A stretch of DNA of 64,000 nucleotides, taken from positions 248,001-312,000 of the forward strand of contig JAGPYM010000015.1 of assembly GCA_020736575.1 (NCBI GenBank). The letters are read 5' to 3'. This stretch comes from Thelonectria olida. Lineage: Eukaryota > Ascomycota > Sordariomycetes > Hypocreales > Nectriaceae. Position numbers and translations under genes: made by a program. Below, piece after piece: positions 11,216-21,460 of this stretch (within the stretch, counting starts at the first letter, position 1; each line of letters opens with the position of its first letter). The notes below the pieces were generated by a model. It was not told the origin of the DNA. It ran no database searches and was given only the letters and a program-made list of their open reading frames with translations.

Positions 11216-13507
11216 ATGGCAGAGGAGCCAGCGTCGTGTCGAGAATGCCGCCGCCGGAGAGTGAAGTGCGACGGCACCATCCCCGTTTGCTCGATATGCC
11301 AGAAGTATAAGCGCCATTGTCTGTACGACAAGCACAGCAGGACTCGCTTGACAAGAAAGTAGGCCTTTGGTGATGCGCTTGCCAGTTGTCTCGTCCAAGT
11401 GTTCGCCGGCTGCTGACTGGAATGGCAGGCAACTCACGATCCTAGAGGAGCGCCTGGAAAAGGCCGAAGCCCTCTTGCGGCGCCACTTCACCAACGGCCA
11501 GATTGCAGAGATGATGGATGGGGCCGCTGCTGCAATGCCGGGGCCAGGCAGCTTGGCTACTCCAAGCCCGAGTAGTACACCCGCGCCGCCGGTCCACAGC
11601 CTCATGCAGCTGCCGGCCCCGGCCCCAACCCCGGCATCAAACGCTCACCTTTCCGGGTCCGGAGCTGCGCCGCCTGAGATGACTCCGTCCGTGGCCGACA
11701 ACTTTGAGTGGAACGAGCGCGAATCATCATGGTCAATGTACGACCCAAGTCGCGGATCGACTGTGGATGCCGCTGAAGGAGGCTCTCCCCAAACCATCAT
11801 GGATGGCATGGCCACTTTGACTGTCGACGACCATAACAGAGGCTACCTAGGTGCAGTTTCTGGAGCCGCCTTGCTCCGTCAAATCCTATCAGCCCGTACA
11901 GACGGAGAAGAAGTCGACGCCGGAGTTCCGCTACAGCCGCTCGAATCCCTTTTCCAGCAGCAATCGGGTCACTCCCAGTGGTTTCGCACCCAAGCCATGC
12001 TGACCCGGGTGGCAGTGGAGAACCTCATCGACGCCTTCTTCTCTCTCTATCATTCCACGTTCCCAATCGTGCATGAGCCTACCTTCCGCGCGCAGTACGA
12101 GGGCTCTTTGCCTCGTCCCGACAAGGACAACTGGAATATCCTCGCAAATATTCTTGCCGCGCTCGGTTCGTTTGTAAGCAGCAACTCGGCCGATGCCACG
12201 GACCTTCCCATCTTCCAAGCGGTGCAGAAAGGCTTGTTCGCCGACAATCTCGAGGTAGGTACATTGACTCTTGTCCAGGCATTTGGCCTGTCGGCGAATT
12301 ATCTGCAAAAGAGGAACAAGCCCAACAGCGGCTACAACTATGGCGGCCTGGCGCTCCGGCTAGCCATTGGGCTGGGTCTTCACAAGGAGTTTGAAGGAGC
12401 CATGGTCTCCCCTCTGCAAAGGGAAATTCGACGCAGGATATGGTGGTGTCTCTGTGTTCTCGACGTGGGCGCCACCATTACGTACGGCAGGCCTCTTAAC
12501 TGGCCCCAGGCCGGCGTTGAGGCAGCCCTTCCTCGGAATATCTACGAAAAGGTAAGTGGGCAGTCACACACTTGTCCACCTTTCACACTTTGTCACTGAC
12601 CTTTGTAGGATTTGGTGTCAGACTCAACATGTTGCCCATCAGAAGTAGACGGTCTGACGATATACACCTATATCCGGGTTCAATCAGCCTATCATCTCAG
12701 AACAATGAGCATCTACAACCGGCTCATTACGAGCCCCTTCCCGTCGGCTGCGGAACTCGTTGCTCTGGACGACGGGTGCATCGGCGCCTGGCTTGCTCAA
12801 GTGCCGCCCTACTACCTCGCTTTTCCTCCGCCAGGATCTGAACACGCCCTCGGCCTCGGCATTTCGAAATGGCGTTACCGAAACCTCAGAATTGTCATGT
12901 ACCGCCCATTCCTGGTTCGATGGGCCCTGAGATCATCCTCATATTGCCAGGAAAACTCATCCAGTATCGAAAACTTGGCTGTTTTTAGGTGTCTTGACGC
13001 GGCCAAAGAAACCATCGCGTCCATCGAGGAGTACTGGACGTCTCGGTCTCATTCCAGACTCGACGCCTGGTATGTCTTGTAAGTTGCTCCAATCTTTAGA
13101 CGGCATTGGTCCCTGTGCTAAGAAACGGGATAAGGTACTTTTTATTTCAGGCAACATTGATTCCTCTCCATTGCTTGAGGCAAAATCCTCTGCACTCGCT
13201 CGCGTCTGGCTGGCGCTCACAAATCCGCTCGTCGTTGGCCGTCATGGAAGCCATGGCCGAGCTGAGCCCCAACAGCTCTAAATGCCGCGATATCAGCATG
13301 AAACTCTGCTGGCCACACTTAGAGGAGGAAACCACTCAGGTGCAAGATGATAGCACGTTGTTGCTGCCAAATCTGGCAGATGGTGAGGAGGCCTCGATGA
13401 TGAGCGGTTATGACATGTGGTGTCAGTTGATGAGCAACGCAAGCACGGGAGCACCAATGTATCAGTGGGGGAACCTCGATGACCAGCATCTAAGTTTCTT
13501 TCTATGA
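11216..13507 (+). CDS. Zn2Cys6 fungal transcription factor
   Basis: Nuclear regulator of 702 residues from four exons: 11216-11358, 11429-12551, 12609-13078 and 13135-13507. The cluster is at the extreme N-terminus: C8, C11, C18, C25, C28, C35 (CX2CX6CX6CX2CX6C). A first intron follows, as in many of these genes, and exon 2 opens with the linker/coiled coil QLTILEERLEKAEALL. A Pro/Ala/Ser-rich stretch follows. The fungal-specific domain (Fungal_trans) begins LIDAFFSLYHSTFPIVHEPTF and includes ALRLAIGLGLHKEF and RRRIWWCLCVLDVGATITYGRP. The last exon starts before the TACTTT at 13136 so that YFLFQATLIPL is kept, another conserved element. It is the probable local regulator of the permease/6PGDH-like pair, inferred from adjacency. 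Confidence 0.9.
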
Positions 13508-13968
13508 ATACCTAAACAGATACATAAAATAAAATGAAACACAAAATACCCTACAACTAAATCTATCTCACCCTGATACATGTTCCCGTGTGTTCGCTGT
13601 CATCCTTTGCTTCCCTTCCCATCTCCACCACCACCACCATCACGGCCAGTAATGTAAGAGACTGATCCTACCTCCTCCCTCTGGAACCGCGTGACGGCCA
13701 AATTTCACATTCCGTGTCATCCGTTACGAGCGCAATGGGTGCTACCAGCTCGTAGATAGAAAATGGTCTGGATTATAAACTGTGTACATATAGAGTGTCG
13801 CTTGCTGGCTTGTTTGCTTTCACACGTGCAAAAATGATTATGGCCAAGCCCGAGCAGAGAGGGTTGAAATGTATTGGCCATTAGTAGACCCTTAACGTAG
13901 TCAGGCTCGCCTCGCACGCCTTGTCCAGCCAGCAACGAGTACCCCAGCTTGGTTCCTTCATCGCATCT
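13508..13968. other. intergenic region
   Basis: 3' flank of the regulator, convergent with the amidase remnant. It holds a short imperfect CAC/CCA trinucleotide run near 13625-13641 and nothing else recognisable. Confidence 0.5.
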
Positions 13969-15169
13969 CTAGAGCAAAGGAGGTTGTCGAGGGGGGAAAT
14001 GAGCCTGCCAGGCTCGTGCAACATCGATGAGGAGATCTTCCTGGAACTGGGGGGCAATCGCCAAGAGCCCAAAGGGCCGTCCATTCCAATTGAGATACAC
14101 AAGTGGGAGGGTGATGAATGGGTAATCTGAATTAAAATGAGCTTGGAGACAAACATCAGTTATCTTGGTAGTCTTGCATGAAAATGAGCTGACATCTGGC
14201 ACGAAGCTATCGGCAGGCGCAAGAATTATGCCAACTTCATGTTCACGAAGAACCCTATCGAACCCATGCTCACGCCCTGCTGGCGTGACTTTATCGTTGA
14301 TTCGATGCCATTGCTCTGGTGATAGCAAGTTTGCCGACGCCTCACTTTCCTCCAGATTGTCTTGCCGATCATACCCTGCGTAGTTTAGATATAGGTGGCT
14401 TATCTTTGAAAGAGGCAGAAGACACTAACCAGTAGGTAGCTCAACCTCTCGATGCTCCTCGTTAAAGGTGATCAATTCTGCGAGTGACGCGTCCTTTGGC
14501 GTCTGTAGTCCCTTGATGTAGTTGTCTAGCAAGCCCGAGAAATCATTCTCTAAGAGCTTGTCGGTGTTTTGTTTTGATCTGCGATCCTAGTTACTCACTG
14601 ATCAACTTCAGCACGTCGTCCTTGTGCTCATTCAAGAATTCGTCAGTCATGAGGTCCACGGGCCCGACTACTTTGCGTGCGAGGCCCTTCAGCTTATCAT
14701 AAGCTACAAGAGTTTCGCGGTTCTAGTGTCACTTTAGTTTCTATCCTTACAGCATGCCGCGCTTGAAGGAACGCACAATCTAGTCCAAGGCGCCGGGCTG
14801 CGGCTTTTACGTCCTCGGACAAACACCAGTGGTGGGGATCGAGAGTTACGATTGAGATATCGCTCCAATTCTTTGGTGTTCCTTTGCCGTAGCCATTAGC
14901 AGGAACCATAGGATGGGACCTCATGGCTATACTGTCCATCATGTTTACAAGATCCTCCACACACTTTGCCATGGAACCTATGCTGTCCCTGTCGACAGAG
15001 AATGGGAACCAGCCGCTTTCAAACACCGTACCCGTGCCATTCTCATTGTGTAGAGTGCGGCGCGTATGGCGGGATTTGTCAGCGATCTGTTGAAGTCGCC
15101 GCCGATTGAAACGGGCGAGAATCCCGCACTCACTGCGACAGCGGAACCTGTCGACGATCCGGAGGGGTT
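13969..15169 (-). pseudogene. 5'-truncated, frameshifted amidase (amidase-signature family) remnant
   Basis: Recognisable amidase pieces run down the minus strand. They are NPSGSSTGSAVAVSAGF (from 15169), FESGWFPFSVDRDSIG and AKCVEDLVNMMDS in another frame, LAELITFNEEHREVELP after an intron, and IILAPADSF then LVYLNWNGRPFG with the stop at 13969. Between the first two pieces the frame changes (about 15035-15045) with no intron that would explain it. The usual catalytic T-D-G-S motif reads F-N-R-S. The N-terminal third, including the catalytic Lys, is absent: the homology starts right after a TTTTAG splice acceptor at 15170-15175 and the next gene begins within about 50 nt. Introns around 14590-14640 and 14370-14430 still splice in frame. 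The family is sure; that it is non-functional is very likely. Confidence 0.75.
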
Positions 15170-15224
15170 CTAAAATGAATGAGTGTTGTTCCAAGTGCCA
15201 CTTCCGACGCCTTTCACCTACAGA

Positions 15225-16151
15225 ATGGCCGTAGAGGAGTCGGAAGCCATCGTCGGGAGGTGGATGGCCGCTCGTGAGAACCGGGATCTTATGTTTGTTG
15301 CAACCAAGTACTCCGGCAATTACCACCTCTGGGATCTTGGCTCCGGAAGGTCAGTCAACTACTCGGGAAATCACAAAAAGTCTCTCAGAATTTCCGTGCA
15401 GGACTCGCTTCGGAAACTGCAGACAAGCTACATCGATCTCTTCCACCTCCACACGTGGGATTGGTCGACGTCCATCGAGGAATTAATGGACGCCCTCCAC
15501 ATCCTCGTCCAAGAGGGCAAAGTGCTCTGCCTCGGCATCTCTGACACTCCTGCATGGATCGTCGCAGCCAACAACACATACGCCCGCACCCACGGGAAGA
15601 CGCCGTTTAGCGTCTACCAGGGCCGTTGGAACGTCATGCTCCGAGACTTTGAGAGGGATATCATCCCTATGGCCCGGCACTTCGGCATGGCCCTCTGCGC
15701 CTGGAATGCCCTTGGGGGCGACAGGCTGCAGACCCAGACGCAGATTGAGGCCCGGAAGCAGGCTGGCGAAGGCCTGCGGGCTAGTTTTGGACCGGAGCAG
15801 ACCGAGGACGAGCGCAGAACCAGCGAGGTCCTCGAGAAGATTGCCGCCGAGCATGGGGCTGCGAGCATTCAGCAGGTCGCACTAGCATATGTCTCCCAGA
15901 AGGCGAGAAACGTCATTCCCCTCGTTGGGATTCGCAAGGTCGAACAGCTACACGACAATATCAAGGCGCTGAGTATCCATCTAACAGAGGAACAGATTGC
16001 TCAGATTGAGGTTGTCAAGCCATTTGATGCTGGGTATCCTATGAATATGATCGGGGAAGATCCTAAGGAGACTGGCAGATCTGGGCCCATGGTTGCCTCA
16101 TTTGCACCTATTGCCTGGCAAAAGGCTGGGCAGCCCATTGGGAGGGAGTAG
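15225..16151 (+). CDS. aldo-keto reductase, NorA/aryl-alcohol-dehydrogenase type, 5'-truncated
   Basis: NADPH-dependent aldo-keto reductase family protein. From the ATG at 15225 it has 308 residues: EESEAIVGRWMAARENRD, then K28 in VATKYS (catalytic Lys) and H76 in LFHLHTWDW (catalytic His), then VSVYQGRWNV-type and FGMALCAWNALGG segments and the C-terminal IPLVGIRKVEQL NADPH-binding loop. Relatives are about 70-80 residues longer at the N-terminus, where the first TIM-barrel strand and the FIDTAN-x-Y motif with the catalytic Asp and Tyr sit. That part is missing. The coding homology starts just after CACCTACAG (15215-15223), which looks like a splice acceptor, but no upstream exon is present because the amidase remnant occupies that DNA. 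It is probably a broken gene, or a promoterless remnant with an intact 3' frame. Confidence 0.75.
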   Translation: MAVEESEAIVGRWMAARENRDLMFVATKYSGNYHLWDLGSGRSVNYSGNHKKSLRISVQDSLRKLQTSYIDLFHLHTWDWSTSIEELMDALHILVQEGKVLCLGISDTPAWIVAANNTYARTHGKTPFSVYQGRWNVMLRDFERDIIPMARHFGMALCAWNALGGDRLQTQTQIEARKQAGEGLRASFGPEQTEDERRTSEVLEKIAAEHGAASIQQVALAYVSQKARNVIPLVGIRKVEQLHDNIKALSIHLTEEQIAQIEVVKPFDAGYPMNMIGEDPKETGRSGPMVASFAPIAWQKAGQPIGRE

Positions 16152-17642
16152 TTACTAGGCAGGCTAACCATTCTGCAGGCTGATTCCATACTACTTGTCT
16201 TCCAGTGTAATAACTGAGTCCTAAGTTTCCAGGAGGACTAAATAAACTGAGGCCTTCCTAAGTTTATTACTAAATACACCCATGCCTACGTTTAGTACTA
16301 GGTAGCTTAGGAAGCTGCCGTGCTGCTTAAAGGTCTTGACCGACAAGTCCATGACCTTGGCAATTGAGGCCACGCACACTTGGAATGACCGCAGTGTCGT
16401 GTCCTATCCCCCCGTCCCTGATCTCTCAATGCATGCTTAATGGGTTGGTTTTGCGGCGCCTGGGTAAACATCGATATTAGCAACAGGTCTCGACAGCAGT
16501 GGATTTGCATGCTTACCGAAACAGAGCTACCAGCATAGCATCTTGGGAGGCTTGGGTATTCTGTAGTTCCTGTTAGAGGGCATGTCCATCAGGGCTAGTG
16601 TTCCCTACTCACCTCCGGTTGCGGACGATTGTTGGAGTCATTCTTTCTTGTGGTGCTGGACACTCCCTCAGTCCATCTCCATTTCAAATCCGTGTCCAAC
16701 AGGGTTGTCCATTCAGTTCCAGGGGGCACAGCAATGGCTCCTTTGTTCGAACTCGAGGCGGTGAGGATGTGGGTGTTCCGACAACGAGCCAATCGATGTC
16801 TGCCCATGTCGAAATTGTCGAAGCTGAAGGCTCCCATCGGCCGACTTTACTCAAGTCTATCCGAAACCTTCATCGCCAGTGCGGTGCAGCGACCGGTTTT
16901 GGGCTCCCAGGTAAGTGAAAAAGGGTGGCCTGCCATCTTCCCTTCCTGCTTCTCATTTTGGGTGTGCTCTTGAAGTTTCTCCCGTCAGCTGCGCTTATCG
17001 GCACCCGGGCGTGGCTGAATCGGCGCGCTGGCTGGCTGCAACAGTGAATTTCCTGTCCCAGAACCAGACTCGTTGCGAGACGTTCAGGCCAGACTCTTGT
17101 CCAAAGAATTTCTTGGCTCAGAGTCCGGTACACAAACGTCTTTAGATGAGAAATGCCGTTGCGCTATGACAGCCACAACATCCTCACGGTCGACAAAGAA
17201 CCGCAGTCAGAAGTTGTTGCTCTGTCACGTGACTGTTAACAATATCTGGCTAATCGGAAGTTCTTTCGTTGGAGACCGGTCCAAGCGTCGTCGTATAAGT
17301 TCGTATCTTGGGCTTCTGACATTGAAATGCTCCATATTACGATCAAGACAAGTGCCGGCTGAAACTGTGATTGCGCACTTCGGTAATACGCAGGTCGCTT
17401 TCTGCATCTTGTTCTCGGATCGAGACTGCAAGCGGACCGCAAAAGGGTCAAAGAGTGGCCCTTTTCGGCCAATTCATAGATTTGGATCAGGCTCATTTGT
17501 CACTACAACCCGAACACATCCGGCTTCCTCCCACAAGACGTCACCCATCAGAGACACTTCGTCTCCTTCCAAAGACTTTGACATTAAATTTTCCTCTATA
17601 TTAAGAATTCATTCTCTTTTTCTTGATTCGTTTCATCATACA
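16152..17642. other. long region without a supported gene
   Basis: Nearly 1.5 kb between the aldo-keto reductase and the next gene. Short ORFs occur on both strands but none has a recognisable domain. The 3' part (about 17590-17642) is CT/T-rich with a TATATTAA-like element at about 17597, in keeping with the promoter of the gene at 17643. Confidence 0.5.
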
Positions 17643-18865
17643 ATGCCGTCGGACGTATCCAAAGCTTTGGTCCTTCGCGGCTCACCGCCTTCTCCAACGC
17701 CAACCAAGTCCTCTGCAAAATCAAAAAGATCCCGTCCCAGGGAGCTTCCATCCATCGAGGATGCGTACCATGACGAGAACAAGTCCGTCTGGAGAGCAGT
17801 CAAGGCCAAGAATGGCAACCGCCATACGGCAATTGTTGCTATTGTCAAGGCGGAGCAAAAGAAGGAGTTGGAAAAGATGATTAAGGAAAAGAAGAGAAAG
17901 GGCAAGATTCGTATGTATCCCTTCGTCTTTCCATGACTGGTTCCTTCGTGCTGACACTTGCGACAACAGAGTCTACTATCGTCATTGCTACAGCGAGGCA
18001 GCTCCAGGAGAAGATTGACTCGACCCTCGACGCAAACTGCACATCGTTGTATCTCTTTGTCAGCTCCACGGTCAACTCTATCACCTACGACATCGGAAAG
18101 GTGATAAAAGACGTCTACGTCGCACCGTGCCAACCAGCCTCACGCCCAGACGTGCTTCGCATCGGAAGCGCCTCAAAATACTGCAACGTCAAGGCGTATG
18201 CCTGGGAGCATCGTCCTACCAGCATTCGCCGAGGTGGCTATCAGATCACGTACGCAGAGGGCTGCCACTTTGACATTAGCGACGACTTGGAAGACGCGAG
18301 GCGGCTCCTTAATCAGCCCATCACGTCTTGCGACATGCAAGATGACGAGTTAGCCAAGATCAAGAGCCAATTCCTCAGCATCCAGGAAGAGATGGCGTCT
18401 GGACCAGTGAGTTCAGATGGCTCGGTCTCTTCGTACCTCGGCGCTGATCAGACAGGCAACTGGTTCGAAAAGTGGAAAGGCCTCCTTGCCATGATCATAG
18501 CCGCTGGGACAGGCACATACCGCATCGGCGGAGCGATAACAGCTGTTTGGGTGAGTGGTGGAGGCGTCTACATCAAGGGACCGCTCGGCTTGTCCATAGC
18601 TGCGGGCTACTTCAACGTGGCTGCTTTCGCCGGGGCTGTCGGCGCGGGGGGCATGATGGCTATCGCGGCGTGGGGTGCCGTGTATTTTGTTCCTTGGGAT
18701 AGGCTGTGGAATCTTGTAAGGGAGAAGTTATCCCAGATATGGGAGGTTATCCGTGATGTAGCGGCTTGGATCTGGGAGAAGATGAAGGCATTGGCCAGCA
18801 CCTTTGTTTCGGAGGCGTCTGTTGGGCCAGCCAGTCAGGCCATGGTCGTTAGGTTCTCTGACTGA
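17643..18865 (+). CDS. unknown protein with Gly/Ala-rich membrane segment
   Basis: Two exons, 17643-17910 and 17970-18865 (59-nt intron GTATGT...AACAG), encode 387 residues. The start is the ATG following a CT-rich leader ending ATCATACA. I do not recognise a family. Visible features: a Ser/Pro/Lys-rich N-terminus; a very basic helix (EQKKELEKMIKEKKRKGK, about 70-88); a central globular part with a few Cys; and a hydrophobic Gly/Ala-rich stretch of about 70 residues (from WKGLLAMIIAAGTG to MMAIAAWGAVYF) that could form two or three membrane hairpins. A Trp-rich amphipathic tail (LWNLVREKLSQIWEVIRDVAAWIWEKMK) follows. There is no signal peptide. The pattern of soluble head, Gly-rich membrane segment and amphipathic helix resembles membrane-active or pore-forming proteins, but that is inference. 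Confidence 0.7.
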
Positions 18866-19715
18866 TAAGGTCTTTGGGGAGCATGTCTAATTGTCTCAAT
18901 TTCTCCTCTCAATATTCCTAATCCCTAGCTTTCACCAGCTCAGCTCCTATCAGTAATATTTCCAAATCTGCACGGTGATTCTCCTTAACTTTGCCGCCGC
19001 CTAGGATACAGAGTTTATCAGCAACATCCCAACTCCTTTCACTAATTCTCCTCAGACCCCTCAACACCCCCCTCCTTTACGGCAGCATGCGCGAACTTGG
19101 CAAGCAACTCATCGAGGCTAGCTATGTTGACTAGTTCCAATATCTGAGATGTCTACTCATCGTTCAAAGCGCCCTTGCCGTGTTTCTCGGCCAAGCTCGA
19201 GTTGGGTTTGTACTCGGTACATATTTCTGTTTTAACTCTTCAATCCCCAAGTACTTCACGAGGTATTAGGGAACGTGAGAGTCTATTCCTAGAAAGAGAC
19301 CAACATCCCATTTTAATATTTGAATCTTATTCGACGTGGTACATCGCCTTACGTTGAACAACTCGTTATATTTCAAGCTTCTATGCGAGGCGGCCCTCCT
19401 CCCACCGCTTGCATTAGCTAGAGCCTGGGCGCGAGCCCATCTTTGAAACAATACTTACCCGCCAGTCAAGTCTCTTTTCCCTGACTAGTTAAGTAGTAAT
19501 GGCCGTTTAATAGTTCCTCTTGATTCGTCTGAAAGAGCCTTGATGAACAAGTATTGATGCGAAACATTACTTCCCCTAATAGTCCAATTGGTCACTCCAG
19601 TCATAAACACACATCACGTACAGCAGAACAAGCATTAAGGTGAAGCAAATCTGCGCCAGTATCATGCCCAGGCTGGATTTAAGATGATTTGTTTCAACTA
19701 CGAGTAAATAGGTGA
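18866..19715. other. intergenic region, convergent genes
   Basis: AT-rich stretch between two convergent genes. No ORF with family features, no repeat and no RNA gene was recognised. Confidence 0.5.
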
Positions 19716-20574
19716 TCACATGTTATACCCCTGCTCCCAAAGCTTTGCACTCTCCTCGCCCATCCAACGCTCACTCTCATTACAATAATCCACTTGTTCG
19801 CGATAAAAAATGTCACCCTGCGAACATTCTGCTACCTTTCCAACTAAGCTTTCATCATTGGCAAACTCATCGAATGCTCTCATCAACGTAGACATTGGAG
19901 TTATATGTTCTTCCGGCATTGCCTTCATAAGAGACTCGGGAGCTAGGTTAGTTGGGACGAAAGCGGGACAAACGCAGTTGACCCTGATGTTTTCCTTCTG
20001 AAATACGGGTGCAACAGATCGAACGAGGCCCACGATCTATTGCTATCTGTCAGCAAAGACTTCAATTATTTGCATGCTTTGTTACGGCAACACGTACTCC
20101 ATGCTTCGCTGCGGCATATTGTGGGTTGGTCGGAAACTTGTAGAGGCCGGCGTTGGAACTCGTGAATACAATCGTGCCACCTGGCTCTTTGTTCAGCCGA
20201 AAGTAATGAGCTGCAAGCCAGAGGCAATAGATTTGGCCGGTCAAGTTGATGTCGATTGTCTTCAGATTCGGCTTTTGCGGTTCTCCTTGCTGTCTTTCAT
20301 ACAGGCGCTGAAAGTCTGCCACACCAGCATTGGCTGCGACGTAGTCTACGCGACCAAATCTCTCAATCGTTTTCTTGAATAGCGAGGCCACGTCATCCCA
20401 GTCGGAAACATCTGTTTTGTGAAAGAAAGCTTGTTCGCCCAGTTCGTGTGCTACGCGTTTCCCCTCATCGACATTAATATCCGCAAGCACGACAGCCCAG
20501 TCTTTTTCTCTGAAATGACGACAGAGAGCTAGGCCAATACCTGATGCAGCTCCGGTGATGATGGCAACTGGCAT
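19716..20574 (-). CDS. short-chain dehydrogenase/reductase (SDR)
   Basis: NAD(P)-dependent oxidoreductase of 265 residues from exons 20098-20574 and 19716-20036 (61-nt intron, phase 0). The cofactor motif TGAASGIG is at residues 7-14, N-A-G at 82-84, the catalytic Ser at 139/140 and Y153-x3-K157. The Asp after strand 2 (VLADINV) favours NAD(H). After splicing, KHG joins IVGLVRSVAP, the usual helix following the active site. It resembles 15-hydroxyprostaglandin-dehydrogenase-like classical SDRs. It is divergent from the Baeyer-Villiger monooxygenase at 21461; oxidation of a secondary alcohol to the ketone that enzyme needs is a natural but unproven role. Confidence 0.9.
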
Positions 20575-21460
20575 TTTCGTCTTAGTCGGTCTCGACTCGG
20601 CGTTTAGAAACTCGATAATTATCTAGGGGGTGAAAGCGGCATACTATGAGAGAAGGCTGTCAACTTTTGGGGGGACGCGACTTTCGGCAGATGAGCTGCC
20701 CTTATTATTACTACATGTAGCCTAGGCATGCACTGAAACCAGGTTACCCCGCAAATCGAGGCCGATGCAAGTGCCGAGCCGAAACTTGTGAGGAGCATCG
20801 GCTTCATAACTACAGCATTCTTTATTTCTAGGAACCTCTCCGGAATGATTCCGCTGGCATTGCTACAAAAACAAAAATCCAAGGACGAAAACTTTCTATG
20901 ACCACACTAGAACCGACGGGCTAAACTACCTTCAATTAGATTTTGTCCATAGTTAGTTCGAGCACGGCTTCAGATGATTGTTCCGCAGACCTCGTCGAAA
21001 GTCACCGTGGCACCAACAGGAACGAGGCATTCAGATCTTGATTCGTTAAAATCTTCTTGTGAGGTAGAGTCCAAAACAAATTCGGATAGTAATTGCTAAG
21101 AGTATATCTTCACGGGTACGAACCGACGACTTCAGATGCGGCTCGACTTCTGTTGCATGCAAGTAACCTCTGCTGGTATTGGATCGGAACCATCTTCCCG
21201 AAGTCTATGCACGCGTTCCGGCTATACGGGGTTTCTGCCTGTTGCATTGCATCTGCCGGCCGGATATCCGGAGATGGGGTAACGCTTGTTGGATGTTCAG
21301 CTTTGATGACAAGAGAATTAGAAATCAGGTTGCATGATAGGTTGTTTGCCGCGGCTACAAGTTCCGCCTGGGTTTTCAGTAGACGTAACAGCCTCATATT
21401 TGTCCCATCCACTCTCTTCATTGACTTATCAACCAGTTTTGCAAATTAAGCAAGAACATC
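20575..21460. promoter_or_regulatory. divergent promoter, SDR / monooxygenase
   Basis: About 890 nt between the divergent SDR and monooxygenase starts. No family-bearing ORF was seen. It probably carries control elements for both genes; none was identified with confidence. Confidence 0.4.

Noticed and set aside
13625..13641. CCA/CAC run as a microsatellite of interest
   Set aside because: Only about five imperfect units; common in fungal non-coding DNA.
17073..17642. Long upstream extension of the ORF at 17643
   Set aside because: Same frame, but no family features and it crosses a TATA-like, CT-rich promoter; the ATG at 17643 is preferred.
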